Assembly (NCBI GenBank): GCA_019055375.1
Contig: JAHQIW010000606.1
Location: 248,001 to 312,000, forward strand
DNA length: 64,000 nt
From: Parelaphostrongylus tenuis
Lineage: Eukaryota > Nematoda > Chromadorea > Rhabditida > Metastrongylidae
Direction: 5' to 3'
Shown: positions 1-12,400 of the stretch, piece after piece
Numbering within the stretch: position 1 is the first letter of the stretch
Layout: each line of letters opens with the position of its first letter
Notes under the pieces: generated by a model
Databases searched by the model: none
The model's input: only the letters and a program-made list of their open reading frames with translations
What the model was told of the DNA's origin: nothing
Program-made: the position numbers and the translations under genes

Positions 1-45
1 ATAAAACGCGGGTTCGGCTCCTGCCTGAGTTTGCATCTTTCCCTA
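1..45 (+). repeat. 3' part of a tRNA-like arm (family B), cut by the window edge
   Basis: AACGCGGGTTCGGCTCCTGC followed by CTGAGTTTGCATC matches the B-box part of the arms at 18690 and 56530. Confidence 0.45.
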
Positions 46-244
46 AGGGCTCCTTGAGAGGCATCGAAATCATGAGCCATTGGAGGAGAGAGGACATGAC
101 CGTCCTTCGCGCTTGCTACTTCAACCCCTCTCCGCAGTGGAGTACACACGAGCTGCGCCAACTAGGCGAGGTGGGCGCCTATTGTGTCTGGCGGCGTTCC
201 AATGGGGAACACCCCCTAGTTCCCATCACGCTCTTCGGGGCGGT

Positions 245-345
245 CGGTTCTTTCTCTGTTTTGTTTTTGTTTTTGTCTTTATTTTTATTTTTATTTTTTC
301 TTTTTTGTTTTTTTTGCTCTTTTTCAAAATTTCTGGATAGCAGAC
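245..345 (+). other. afd-1: Pyrimidine-rich tract and AG upstream of the afd-1 start
   Basis: A run dominated by TTTTTG and TTTTTA ends in TTTCTGGATAG at about 342, 150 nt before the chosen ATG. In nematodes such a tract plus AG ahead of a first exon is typical of an outron and trans-splice acceptor, or of an ordinary 3' splice site of an upstream non-coding exon. The sequence alone does not separate these. The 200 bases before it are relatively GC-rich and could be promoter or an upstream exon. Confidence 0.35.
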
Positions 346-494
346 TGCCTAGTGGTTTCGTCTGTGTTCAGGTCGTCGATGGGACGAATCCCGTACTGTT
401 GAGGGGTGATCGATCAGTTGTGAATTTTCCTCGTTGCAAAGCCGCCGCAGTCTCTTCTTCGTACAGAACGTGTTCCGTTCCATTCGTGGCTGAC

Positions 495-3195
495 ATGATG
501 GTCCCGCCAAGTGAACGAGAACAACTCGCGTCGCTCGTCGAGCAATGGAATGAGAATCGTCTCGATCTTTTCCACCTCACCTATCCCACTGAGGTCAGCT
601 CATCCTTCCACCTGAATTATTTTTTTTGTTGGTCATTCTACTGAAGTTAAATAGAGTTAAATACTATGGCTCAGCGATAAAGATAGTCATTTACGTACAT
701 GACATCCGACTAATAAGGATTATTGCACAAAGTTCTATGAAAAACGTTCCACATCAGGCGGGAGTCGAAACTCCTCTCCTTTCATCTATACCTGAGTGGC
801 GAAATGCTGCGTGCTACCATCATACCAACGATAGAACATATAGAAGGGGTCTGAGCCGTCGCATCAGTAGTGTAGTGATAGCACGCGCCCCGGCCTAGAT
901 GAAACGCGAGTTCAACTCCGGCCAGATATCGAGTTTTTGCATACCAGCCAGTATTGTTGGATTCATATTTATATCACCACACCAAGGCTTAAAAGCAGTA
1001 GCATTTGAGAAATCACGATTACTGCATTGTTTATGGCGGTAATCAAGCAGATTTGAGCTGGATTTTGTTCCATTTTTGCCCACAAATCCTAGTATTAATT
1101 AGGTTTAACGTGGACGTATTGAATTATAACTCACCAAAGGTTAAAAATTTTTTTAGGATTAAAATTAAACCTGTCAGAATGACTTAATCTGTATGTGAGC
1201 TCTTTTCAGGATCTTGAAATCGAGGGTGTCATGCGGTTCTATTTCCAGGTGCGGCTTATTCAAGCATTTTTTCAGTTCGTTGTTTTCCTACCTTTCCGAG
1301 AGACTTTTTGCCTCTTATACCTTGTTCTGGTGCTTTTATACTGAACGATTTCCAAGTTTAAATTGCATGTTTGAACGCAATGTTCCATTTTTCAAACTTA
1401 TGACGGAGATTATCTAGCCCCGTCTCGAAATTTTTATCTTTTTCATAATTCTTTTCTTTGTAATCACTACGACAACATGAGCAGTATAATGGCCACATCC
1501 ATGAACATTTCTGCTAAGAATCATGTTTTCTTTACCGTTCACTAAAGCACGTGTGGCGCAGTGGCTACAGGTGCCGTGCGGCGTACACGTGGTGAGTGTT
1601 TCGATCTCACCTCCAGGTCCCATCAATTCTGGCATTCCAGGGTCGGTGAATGATGTTGGAAGGCTAGCAGTACTGTTTGGTACACGATCTGCCACCGTGA
1701 GGAGAGACTAGATAGGCTCTCGATCACCTTTACTGTGCACGAATGAGGTCGAGTGCATCGTGCATCCCTTGGGTTTTGATCAACGCCGAAAGCTTTGTCC
1801 TCTCTTTTCTGAGGGTAGATTCTAGTTCTGAGCTGTCGACTATTTGGTCTATAAATTCGTTTTTTGATGTGGTCTATTTTGCGCCATAATGTTATTGAAG
1901 GATGGCGGCGAGCGTGTGCTGACCAAATGTGTTCGTGTGTCGAGTACGGCAACAACCCGTGCCGTCGTGGACGCTCTAACGGAGAAGTTTCTACCTGATC
2001 TGAAGATGCTCTCAGATGACACTTATACATTATGGGAGGTTGGTTTCGGCTAGCACGGTCTCTTTAACGTACCATTTGCAGTAGTTATTGAATATTTTGA
2101 ATTTTTCCATTCTCCTCAGCACACTCATTTGATACGATTAATATTTCGTGCAAATGTACTCGAAAAAATTTGACACGTTCGGGACGGCGTTGATTTTTCG
2201 CGTGGCACGCGGCGCGGTCGACTCGACCGGCAAGCGGAGCGCGCTATAGTTACATTGTTCTACTTTCGTAATCGTCCTTTTTTTTCGTTTTTTTTTGTCT
2301 TAACGAATGGGGTTTTATTATCTGTAAAAGAAAAAATAACGCTGAAGAAGACTCGACAAGGCTACTGGTAGTATCAGCAGCACCAGTGCTTCCCAGTGAA
2401 TATCAGAACAGCGAGTTCTTTTTCAAAAATGTTTTCAAAATTGAAATTTATGTTCTACTATGCAATTTGCACTTTGCATTGATTATATCTTTTCTAGATA
2501 ATACAGATATCTCTCTTTTAGATCTTCGTAAACATAATCATCACGATCTAAGTCTTCTTCCCTAATCAGCTGGAATTTTGGTTTTTGAGAGCTAGCAAAA
2601 CGTTTTTTCTTTTCCTCTTTTCTTCGTTAAGGATAGTATTCCGAACAGGAAGCAGTTGAATAAGCGGGATTCGTCAATAGATCTTTTCTTGTCCATTTTC
2701 GTATTTTTCTTTACATTCGAGATTTAACAATGAGCTGCATCACTAGAGTGATATGCGAGAGGCTCACTGTATTCCTTCGAGTTTTCCTGACTTCTTGAGA
2801 GTGCAAGTCACGATTAGATCGAAGAAGATCGTTGACTAGACTTTGTAGGAGAGCAGTGGAGTCATCCCAAAAGTTGTACATAGTCTCTGAGATGATACAA
2901 GGTGTTTATTCCTGTCAAATTTCATTTGTCTTCAATTCATCGAATTTCTTGACTCGATGGGCCACCAAAAGGCAAACTCGTTGCCGTCAAAGTTCTACGG
3001 CTGGAACATATTTGAGCTACTAAGAAATGCATAAATTCATGCTTCACTAAACAAATTTAGCTCCATGAAAGTGGTGGTGAGAGGAAATTGGACGATGACG
3101 AGAAACCATTGCTTGTACAGCTGACGTGGCACCGAGATGACCGCGAAGGCAGATTTCTGTTACGCAAAAGTCGCCAGACCAGTGTTCCTCTTGCG
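495..3195 (+). CDS. afd-1: afd-1 exons 1-4: N-terminus and first Ras-association domain
   Basis: Residues 1-137. Exon 1 (495-593) starts with two ATGs (495 and 498) and ends in YPTE; exon 2 (1210-1248) reads [13 protein letters not shown], matching the RA1 start of vertebrate afadin. Exon 3 (1901-2038) carries [11 protein letters not shown] and [12 protein letters not shown], the ubiquitin-fold core. Exon 4 (3061-3195) carries [20 protein letters not shown] and FLLRK, the end of the domain. In the family this domain binds GTP-loaded Ras and Rap1. Intron 1 holds the inverted tRNA-like pair at 765-940 and intron 2 a SINE remnant. Confidence 0.93.
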
Positions 3196-6100
3196 GTGTG
3201 TCTATGAACATGAGTGCTGATTTAGTACTCTAGACTCATCGTTGTATTTAGACTATACAGCTGCCTCATGAGGACAACATGAAAAGAGCCACGAAGCGAT
3301 TTTCCAAGAGAGAAAAGAAGGAATTGAAGAAAAAGCATCAAAAAGATATCAGTACGTTTCTTCTCTCATCTTCCATTGATTTGAACACATTGCATGACAA
3401 TTTTCTTCTTAGTTACTGTCAATTCTGGTAGAGAAGAGGCATTGGCACCAGCAACCGACCTCTATTGTCAGGTTAGTTGATTGTTACTGTACTTTCTTTA
3501 CCACTTTTTTTTAGCATTTTCACTATTTCTAGCGAAAATTGTTTCGCTAATTAGTCCTCAATGTATAGGCCTCCCCTTAATTACTCTGAACAATATGTGT
3601 TTTTCCATGTTAATTCCAGTAGTTCCCTAAATATGAGAATCAGTAGTTTATACTACTTATATCTAGGTTCCTCCTAATTCGTTTACCCGTACTATATCTA
3701 ACCCGGAAGTGGTGATGAAGAAAAGACGGGAGAAGAAGCTGGAGGCAAGACTGAAAGAGATGGGTCATGGTAAGCGATGTGTTTGAATTAGTCTTCTTTT
3801 TTACATTAGACTTGGCATCATATCTTCGTGCATTATAGCACTGAAGGAATTGAACGAAGTACTACGTGGGTGAGTTTTAAGTCGTGGTGCGAGAAAGCAT
3901 GCTCCTGTCTAATCAGAATTTTCCTCAATTTTTTTCAAATTTTGTAAACCTTTTCTAGTTAGGTTGTTCTTCAAGCCCATCTATCTTCTATGTTGTTGAT
4001 TTTGAATGGCTCTTTTATGTTATCCGGAGATAAATGAAGGAGCGATCCCTTTCGCAGGACAAGATTTTTCCATAAGAATGTTAGTAATTATTGGAAAGCT
4101 TGAATCGCTGGCTACTGTGCTACTAACCGTTTCTTGGAAAGGCCTTTTCATAACGCTGTAGCAGAGTAGGACACTTGTGTTTCACAAACGCATATTTTTC
4201 CCAGGACAAAGCTGTTTCCGGGAACTAACCATTATGAGCAGCCATTTGATAGCATGAGTTTCGACAAATCCAATGCTGTGTTTATTTTCCGGAAAGACGT
4301 TTTCACTGAAGTGTAGCAGGGATAATAAGATCGCGTTTCACATACGCGGCGCACTTGCTTGTCGACTTTCAATAGGTTGAGGAGTAAGTTTCCGGAATTT
4401 GCTTATAAAAACTTTATTTAAGCATCAATTAAGTTCGAACAAAAGACAATTTAATAGTCAAAGTAGTCTCCTTCTGAGTCGATAACGTTCAGCCACAGAT
4501 CTGGCAACATGAAGATTCCGCGGCGGTAGAAAACACTGTCCTTGGAGTTGAAGAAATTTCGAAGAGTTCCCTCGACCTCGCCCGTGTTATTGAGCTTCTG
4601 GTCTCGCAGAAAGTGTTCCATTGACCGGAAGAGGTGGTAATCACTCGGTGCCAGGTGTGACGAGCATCATTTCCTGCCCTGAACTCCTTGAAGTGATCGT
4701 AGAAAGCTGTCTTTCCAACAGTTCCTTCGCCCCATGCCTCATTAATTCGACGAACAGTGTCAGCGGCATTTGTGCCCACTTTGTACTCGTGAAGCATCAA
4801 CAGTCGTTTCTGTTCGCGGTTCAGTTCCATCTTGCGGCAGTATAGAAGAGTTATATATCAATCGATGCGCAAGAAAACGAGCTTTCAAACCATGTGAAAA
4901 TCGCATATAAAACATGCGAACATGTTAAAGTTATTGGCAAATTCCGGGAACTTTCTCCTCAACCTATTATTTGTATTCGGTTTGTGCTAGACGTAGCTCG
5001 ATACGGTGTTCCGCGATCGGTTGGTCGATTGCGTCGACGCGCTACACATGTGGCATGCAATTTTTGTTATTCAATTTGGAAATTTTTGCTCCGTTTTAAA
5101 GAAACTTTAGATGAAACATATGACTCTGGTACTACAAGGTTCGTACTTCCAGCGAAGTAAAAGTTGAACTGCGCTGAGGATGTGAAACATGATCTCATTT
5201 TAAATGCTACTGCGTCATAAAAGGGTTATTTTTTTCATAAAAAGGGGCACGTTTACTATCCAGAAATTTATGCTTTTCAATAATTACTAGCACTCTTATG
5301 AGAAATTCTCTCCCAGTGCAGGAGCTCGTTTCTTTATTTGTCCTTCGATAACATATAGGAACCTTTTCATTGAGCAAAATCTTATACCTTTAGGCGGAAG
5401 TTTGAAGATTTACGGAGGCGAGTTAGTGCCGTCAAGGCCTTATGTAACAATTCTGGTCTCCATGCAAGATCGTGCTGAGAAAATTCTTCTGGAAGCTCTA
5501 GAGAAGTATGGTTTCGATCCAAGCTCCGCCTCGGAGTATGCGTTAGCTGAGGTTGGTGTAATCTTTGAGCGTAGCAGCTGTTTACATAACTACTATTTAT
5601 TTGCACGTAGAAGAGCAGGCGTAGCGAGTCCCAACCTTGGGGCGCATTAAGCGCAGAGTAGTTATGGGCGACAAAAGGCAACTGGACTGCCTCAAAACAC
5701 CTATATACGCATGTCTTTGTCTTTGTGTGAAATCATTCTTTTTTTCTGCAGTTGTGTCTTTATTCTCAGCAGTGACCAACATGCTACTGTTAATGCTAAA
5801 CGCATACGTAGCGATGATCTTCCTATTGTTGTCGATATCGTCGCTGTCATTTTGTAATTTTCTTTTTTCTGCATGTTAGCCCACTAGTGGGATGCATTAT
5901 GGAGAGTGTGCTCATCTCATTCACCAAGTTCGCCATATGTATTTAGTTTCTGTTTTCTTTCATTTTCCTAAAAAACATTTTATATCCTAACCAATCTTTG
6001 ACTTATGCAACTAACTATACAGCGACTATTAACGCACGTTGAAACATAATCGCCAGCTGGCCAAAGACGGTTACGACATGAGTTTCTAGCTCAAAGCTCG

Positions 6101-6413
6101 TTTACACTGTTTAGAAGATTGTCTACTATTTTGTAAGGACTTTTAGATTGCAACATCGGAACAGGTCAGTCAGAGTCTTTCGGATCTTCGAAATATCTCA
6201 GCAGAAGGCAGAATCATCAGTCCGGATGAAATACCGCTGATGCAAATGACAGCACGTAGCACTGATGTTCCAGAGACATATCTTGCCTTGAAGAGAAAAC
6301 CGAAGCATTATCGGTTAGTTAGCGCATTTTTTACATATGTGCGTATGTGTTTACATATATATATATATTTATGTATATATATTTGTGTATACATATACAT
6401 ATACATATATATG

Positions 6414-6461
<48 letters not shown>

Positions 6462-9400
6462 TTCGCTAGTTCGTATTGTTTGAAGTTATGCATGACCTCA
6501 TAAGGAGCTCGGTCATATATACAAAAGAGTTGAAATGTTGAGATGTTATTTATGGGATATAGTCAAGTATGGTACTCGTTTCGTGTATGAGGCATGTGAC
6601 GCACTGGTTAGAGGTGCTCTGCGTCACACACGAGGTCAATGGTTCGATCACGCGCGTATGGCTCACCAAGCCATCCATTCCTCCGGGGTCGGTAAATTGG
6701 TACCAGACTGGTCTCTGGCATGTCTAGGAGGATAAGCAGCACTGACTCGGTACAGGGGAGGCCACCGCGAGCCATCGTAAAGGCCATATATGCATTTAAT
6801 AATCTCAACCGAAGTTATGAATTGAAGACGAATGCATGGCGCATCTCTAAGCGACTGATCAACGTCGAGACCTTTATCCTTTTATCCTTTATGAGATTTG
6901 TGTATGGCGAGTGATTAGAGGTGCCGCGCCGTACACATGTGATCCATGGTTTGAACCTGCGCTCGAGAAGCCCGCCATTTTTTGGAGTCGGTGAATCAGC
7001 ATCAGTTTCGTTAGAGAGAATTTCACCACTGGCTTGATAGATCAGCAGGCCACCGCAAGTCATTTCGAAGGCCAAATATGCATTCAGTCACCTTTAACGA
7101 TTTTGAAAATCGAAGTCGATTGTATAATGCGTCTTTCAGGGATTGATTAACCTTTTCGGGACCGTGACCCTACGGCCTCTGCATCACAGGCAACTCTAGA
7201 CAGTCTGCTCCACCTCTTGTGCATCTCTAATCCCCAGCGTGCTGCGTGTAACAATGGCACAGTGTAACAGTGTAACAGTCTTACGACGGCAGGCGGAGGG
7301 TCGGAGATGCAGAAGAGGTGGTTAGACCGTCCAGAGTTGCCAGTCAGAGATGCAGTGGCCGTGAGTTCATGGTCGCGGAACAGTTAACGCCGAGCTTTAT
7401 CCTTCATTTTATGAGATTAGTTGATTTATTCACATTTATGGTGATTCTAAAGTGTGACGTGCAGAATTTTCTGAAATTTTTCTTCAGATGTTATTTTTAT
7501 CGATACATCTCACTACTCTTCACGTTTTTTTTTTTTGTAGAGATTCTCGGGTTTCTTCTCAGAACTCCACTAGTGGTGCGCTAGAGTCGACTGACACTTT
7601 CGCTTTGCCTGCGAAAGGCTCATACCTGCAGTATCTCAATCAAGGTCTGCATTGTACTAAAAAGTCTGAGAATCCTCTGTTTTCAGGGTTTTTTGTTTTT
7701 ATTAGTACTCCATTCGACGTAGATATTCTCCGTATACTAACATTATCTTTTAAGTCAAATCAAGAATCTTATTCAGATGGCTCTACTTTGCTTCCCCATA
7801 AATTTCTTACTCTGTGTAGTGGCGTAACCGAAATCGGTAGCGATCGGGTTCTTATGCAATTTTCTGCTCAGAATATTTGCGTGAGTGGCTTTTTTTTATT
7901 ATTTATCACTTGCCAGAGACATAATATTCTTACTATTGATTCAACTCATTTACAGTTAAGTGATCCGGAAATACGCGGAAGGCACTGTGTTGTTACTTAC
8001 ATGGACGGGATAGTAACGATCACTCCAAGCGCTTCAGATGCAATCATCGAGGTGTGTTCGAAATATAATTTGTTCAAGTAAATTGGTACATTTTACCCAA
8101 ACTGCTAAACTTCTTTCCATTTGTAGATAAACAATCGCCGAATAGGTCAGACAGAAATTCTTCGTGATGGAGACTTCCTGAGAATTGGGCGGACCAACTT
8201 GTTTCGATTCGTGAGCCATCAAAAGGTTATTTTTCGTGAAATTTTTGAGTATCAGCGAGAGTTTTCCGTTTATCTGTTTTCTAACTACAATCTTCTTATA
8301 AATATCCATTTTTCATTGTTCAATCTCATTGTGGTTCATAATTCCTTTTCCAAAGTTCAAGAATAGCCAACGAAATCGTTATCCTATTTTTGGCTTATAC
8401 ACGAGCTGAATGTATGAAGTGTTTTTTTTTTCTGTTTTACTTTGAGGTTAGGCGTCTAAGCTCGCTCTGAATGACGAAGGTCCTCACAAGTGTCTGTTAA
8501 TGTCTCTTTTGTACATTTGTGCGCGAATGTTCACTAAGTACCTAATGCATACAAATAGTGTTGATTTCATTATTGATCGTCGAAGGCATGATTTTGTTTT
8601 GTGGTAGTTTCCGCACTGTCCACTTGTAGGTTCACTTAGGATATTTTTTCAAGACTTCTATCCTGTTCCAAACCTTTGCGATTGATTTGTTTCTAACTTT
8701 TTGCGACCTGGAAATTTTGAATACGGTGGTCGTCGGTCTTTTTGAGACATTCATCCTTCAAGCGCAGTGGTGATCTGATGGGCCGTCCAGTCAGGGTTCA
8801 TCGGCTCCCGTATCTTTGGAATCGGTAGATCGATACATTGGTATCTAGGAGAGTGAACATCACAAATGCGTGTATTGGTTATACTCACACAAGAAGGAAA
8901 TATTCAGTCATCCATGCAAAGCTTGACGGTATCACATGCTTTACCCATCCCTAAGGGAGAGAATCAACGCGTAGCGCTCTAATATTTTGCTCTTTTCTAC
9001 TGCACAAAGGCTCCTAACTGCGCAAGATCCGAGAAATTGTTAACTAGTAGCTGATGAGAGAAGAGACAAATGCGGAAACTTTTCATGGTTGATTTCTCAT
9101 AGTTGAATTTTTCGCAAAAGCTTTTTGAGGACTTCCTTCACTTTTAGATTACTGAAGCGATAGATTCGTGGTCGTCCGTCGTCACATTCCACAAGTTGAC
9201 TCTGTTTCACTTGATAGCTTTCAGTTAATCTTTGGAGGCGGCGTGTATGAATTTTGCTACACGGATACTTGTAGGCCTTTTTGCTCACAGAGTTTTCTCT
9301 AGTCTTTGGTATTCATTCGACTGCTGAGAAACTACGACTTTAATACTGTTCTCGATTTTCAAAAGAACCTCGTACTTTTCCGTTTACGGACACGCCATCT

Positions 9401-12400
9401 GCGTTTCTCTCAAATTTTGAATGTGTATTTTTTTCAAAAGTGCTATCTCGCAGCGCTGTAGCAGAGAAATATGATTTGTGTTTTACACACGCGCATTCCT
9501 CGTATTATAGAGATCTTCCCTTAGACTATTAGTGACCATTCGATAACGTAAGTTTTGGCGATTCCGTGGCTCTACTCTTTTCTGAAAAGACCTTTTATGC
9601 TCATTGTAGCAGGGAAGATCAGACTTCACTTCAAACACGTGCGCATGGCTTGTCGACGAGTGTGTGTGAGTGGCTGTGGATCGATCTGTCGACCGCGCAG
9701 ACGCGATTCACACATGAAGTGCGATTTTTCTTATTGAATTTAGGATTTTTCCCTTCTCGAAAGAAAACTTAAATAGAGTGTATATATGACTTTGGTACAC
9801 TAATATTTCCTCTACACGTTCGTATGCTCTTCGTGCACAGGCTCAGGCCCTAATAGCGGGTTCATCGGAAATTAAATTTAGAGTGAAAGTTTAAGCCCGA
9901 AAAACGATAGAACAAGTTTTCTTGTAGTATTCAGTTCAAAAAAATCTGCAAATATTCATGTAACAGGTAAGAACCTCAAATGAATAACGAAAATTCGCAC
10001 GGAAACCAATTGATTTTGAAATGTCCGAGATTTATGTTATGGAACACTTGCTAGTAGTCTAAGGGTAGAGCTCTGTCCTGCGAGAAATGCGGGCGAATAC
10101 GCATAACGCGTATCAAGCATAATTTTATTTTTCTGCTACAGCGCTATTAGAAAGCTTTCTAAAGAAAAGTAACTTTTGAAATCTCCAGATTCACACTATA
10201 AAGTGGCTCGTGAGAGGTTAGTGGAAGAGCTGTGTCCAGCGAAAATAAGCGCGATAACACGCAACACGTGTGAAACGGAGTTTTGTTTTCACTGCTACAG
10301 CACTGTAAGAAGGCGTCTGTACAAATCAAATACTCTTTTGAATTCTCCAAGATAAAGTTCCTAAATAATTTCTAATAATTCAGTGAGCGTCTGTCCAGCA
10401 AAAGAGGTTTCGTCAAAAATTCGTGAGCTGTAACGAAAAGTATCAAGGCATTCTCTGGTGTCCTGCAGCAGCAGGAGAATATTACATTCTGCCTTCGCCG
10501 TTCGTTGTTTGCGCGGCTGTCGTCGTACTTGGCTTTTTACTGGACTTCTAGTAGTCATTAGTCATAGGTAACTTGAAGGAACGCGATTTCAATAAGTACT
10601 TCGTTTTTCGAAAGGCCTATGCGCCGTAGAAGCAAAAAATAGATCAAGTTTGCACTTGGTACTCGTCTTTTTGGGGTGGTACTCGTCGCTCGAACTTGTA
10701 CGTTTATGGTACATAACATAATAGGTAACCAATCACGACAGAAATAGGTCTGTTCTGCGATTCCATAGAGGTCTAAACTTTCAACATGCTCTAATAATTG
10801 AAAACGTTGGGAGTTATTCGATGAACTGACATGGCATACAGTGCACGCCATCATTTCTGACAGACTTCGTTGTTTCCTAATGCTCTTCGCACATGAGAAA
10901 TATATATGCGTCAAAGGATATGACTTGTAGAGAAAATTGTTTAGTGTCAAAGTGATATGAGAAACCTGAAATTTTCCGAAAGGGGAAAAACCCTAATCTG
11001 TTAACGAAAATCACGCACCGTCTGTGAAATCGCTGTGCGCGCGGGTTTCAACTGCCGTCCCGAAAGAACTGACCCGTTCGTTTTGGGCCTTTTTCGCTTT
11101 TCGCTTAGATTTTGGTGTTCATTGGACAGCTTAATTTTGGCGATTTCAGTATCGCATTAGGATTTTGGAAGCCTTACTGTGTTGTATCGACGAAATGTCA
11201 TTACGTCTTCTCGTTAACACGAATTTTTGGCTAGATTTATGCATCAAAACATATGATGGTGTTCGGAAACTGAGATGTATCAGAATATTGAAAAAAAAAG
11301 CTGAAGACTTTTCTGGAAACACAAAAACTTAAACAACGAAAATCGCGTTCTTTTTGGGCAACAGTTGAATCGCTGTGCGCAGTGCTATTTAAGGAAGCGT
11401 GATTTCCGTTTTTGTTCAAAAATTTTTCTCTGGCGATAAAAAATTTCCAGTTTCCTTTGTTATGGTCGTAGAAAGAGACTTGTTCTTGTGTTCTTCAGAT
11501 AGTGCTATTTATTTTGGTTTCATAATTCCACTATGATGTTATGAAAAACCCGCCATAGGTTCCAAAGGGGCTGACTACTTCGGGTTTGAAACAATCTTCG
11601 TTCTTGTCAGCCCTTTGTAAAGACCCTTTCAAAAACCAACTTAGTTCCAGAATGACCAATATGAAAAAGCCATTCACAGACTCTAGCCAGGGAAAAAATG
11701 TGCGCCAATTGTGAAATATAATTTTTTTTTTCACCATTGCAGCGCACAAAAAACTCTTCGGAGACCAAAGGCATTATCGAAATCGCCAAGATTTAACATA
11801 TGAAATGTTGCTGAAGGTGTAAGGGAAAAGCTCTGCCCAGCGAAATGAGCCTTTAGATGTTCATGTAACGAAAATGTACTCTGCCGTCTCGAACGTGTTA
11901 AGTGAGAACATGATGCTGCTAGATGGATCTCTTCAAGAACACCGCACCTGATTTGTGTCATCTGTATTTTGTTTGTCAATCCAGCCTTTTCGCAGAATAT
12001 AGTTTTTTTGTTTCCTGATGTAAGTACGGCGTGAGACGGACTGTCACTACACTCTCATTCAGTCAACGATTCCATTGAGAACGTTCTCTTTTTCTCAAGC
12101 GCAGTCGTTATTTGTGAATGGATCTCAAGTGTCACGGTGGAGCGCGATGTCCAGTGATTTGCTTGGTCCATGTAGTTGACAAAAACTCTTTATTTAATGG
12201 CTCCTCTATCAGTAGGATGATGTTATAACTACATATTCGGTAATGATAAGTCAATCCAAAATTTGAACCTTGTGGGCGGTAATTCAACCCACGTCTTACT
12301 CTTTTCGAGGAGGTGCACTAACCACTCCACTGCAACTGTTCAGCATCACTCTTTCAGCGATATAAGAGTCTTGCATATCACTCAACATAATTGCGTTTAG

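Noticed and set aside
54..644. A 196-codon open frame covering the window start
   Set aside because: Only its part from 495 to 593 is afd-1 exon 1; the upstream part runs through a low-complexity Phe/Leu stretch translated from the T-rich tract, and the end reads past the exon 1 donor.
6240..6503. Open frames rich in Ile and Tyr (also at 14979-15236, 15462-15772, 16939-17166 and 28560-28804)
   Set aside because: They are translations of TA and TATAC simple repeats on either strand, with no real protein signal.
7488..8081. A single 197-codon open frame as one exon
   Set aside because: It joins afd-1 exon 10 and exon 11 through an intron that happens to stay open; the conserved FHA spacing requires splicing from 7644 to 7777, and the frame leaves the domain after 7880.
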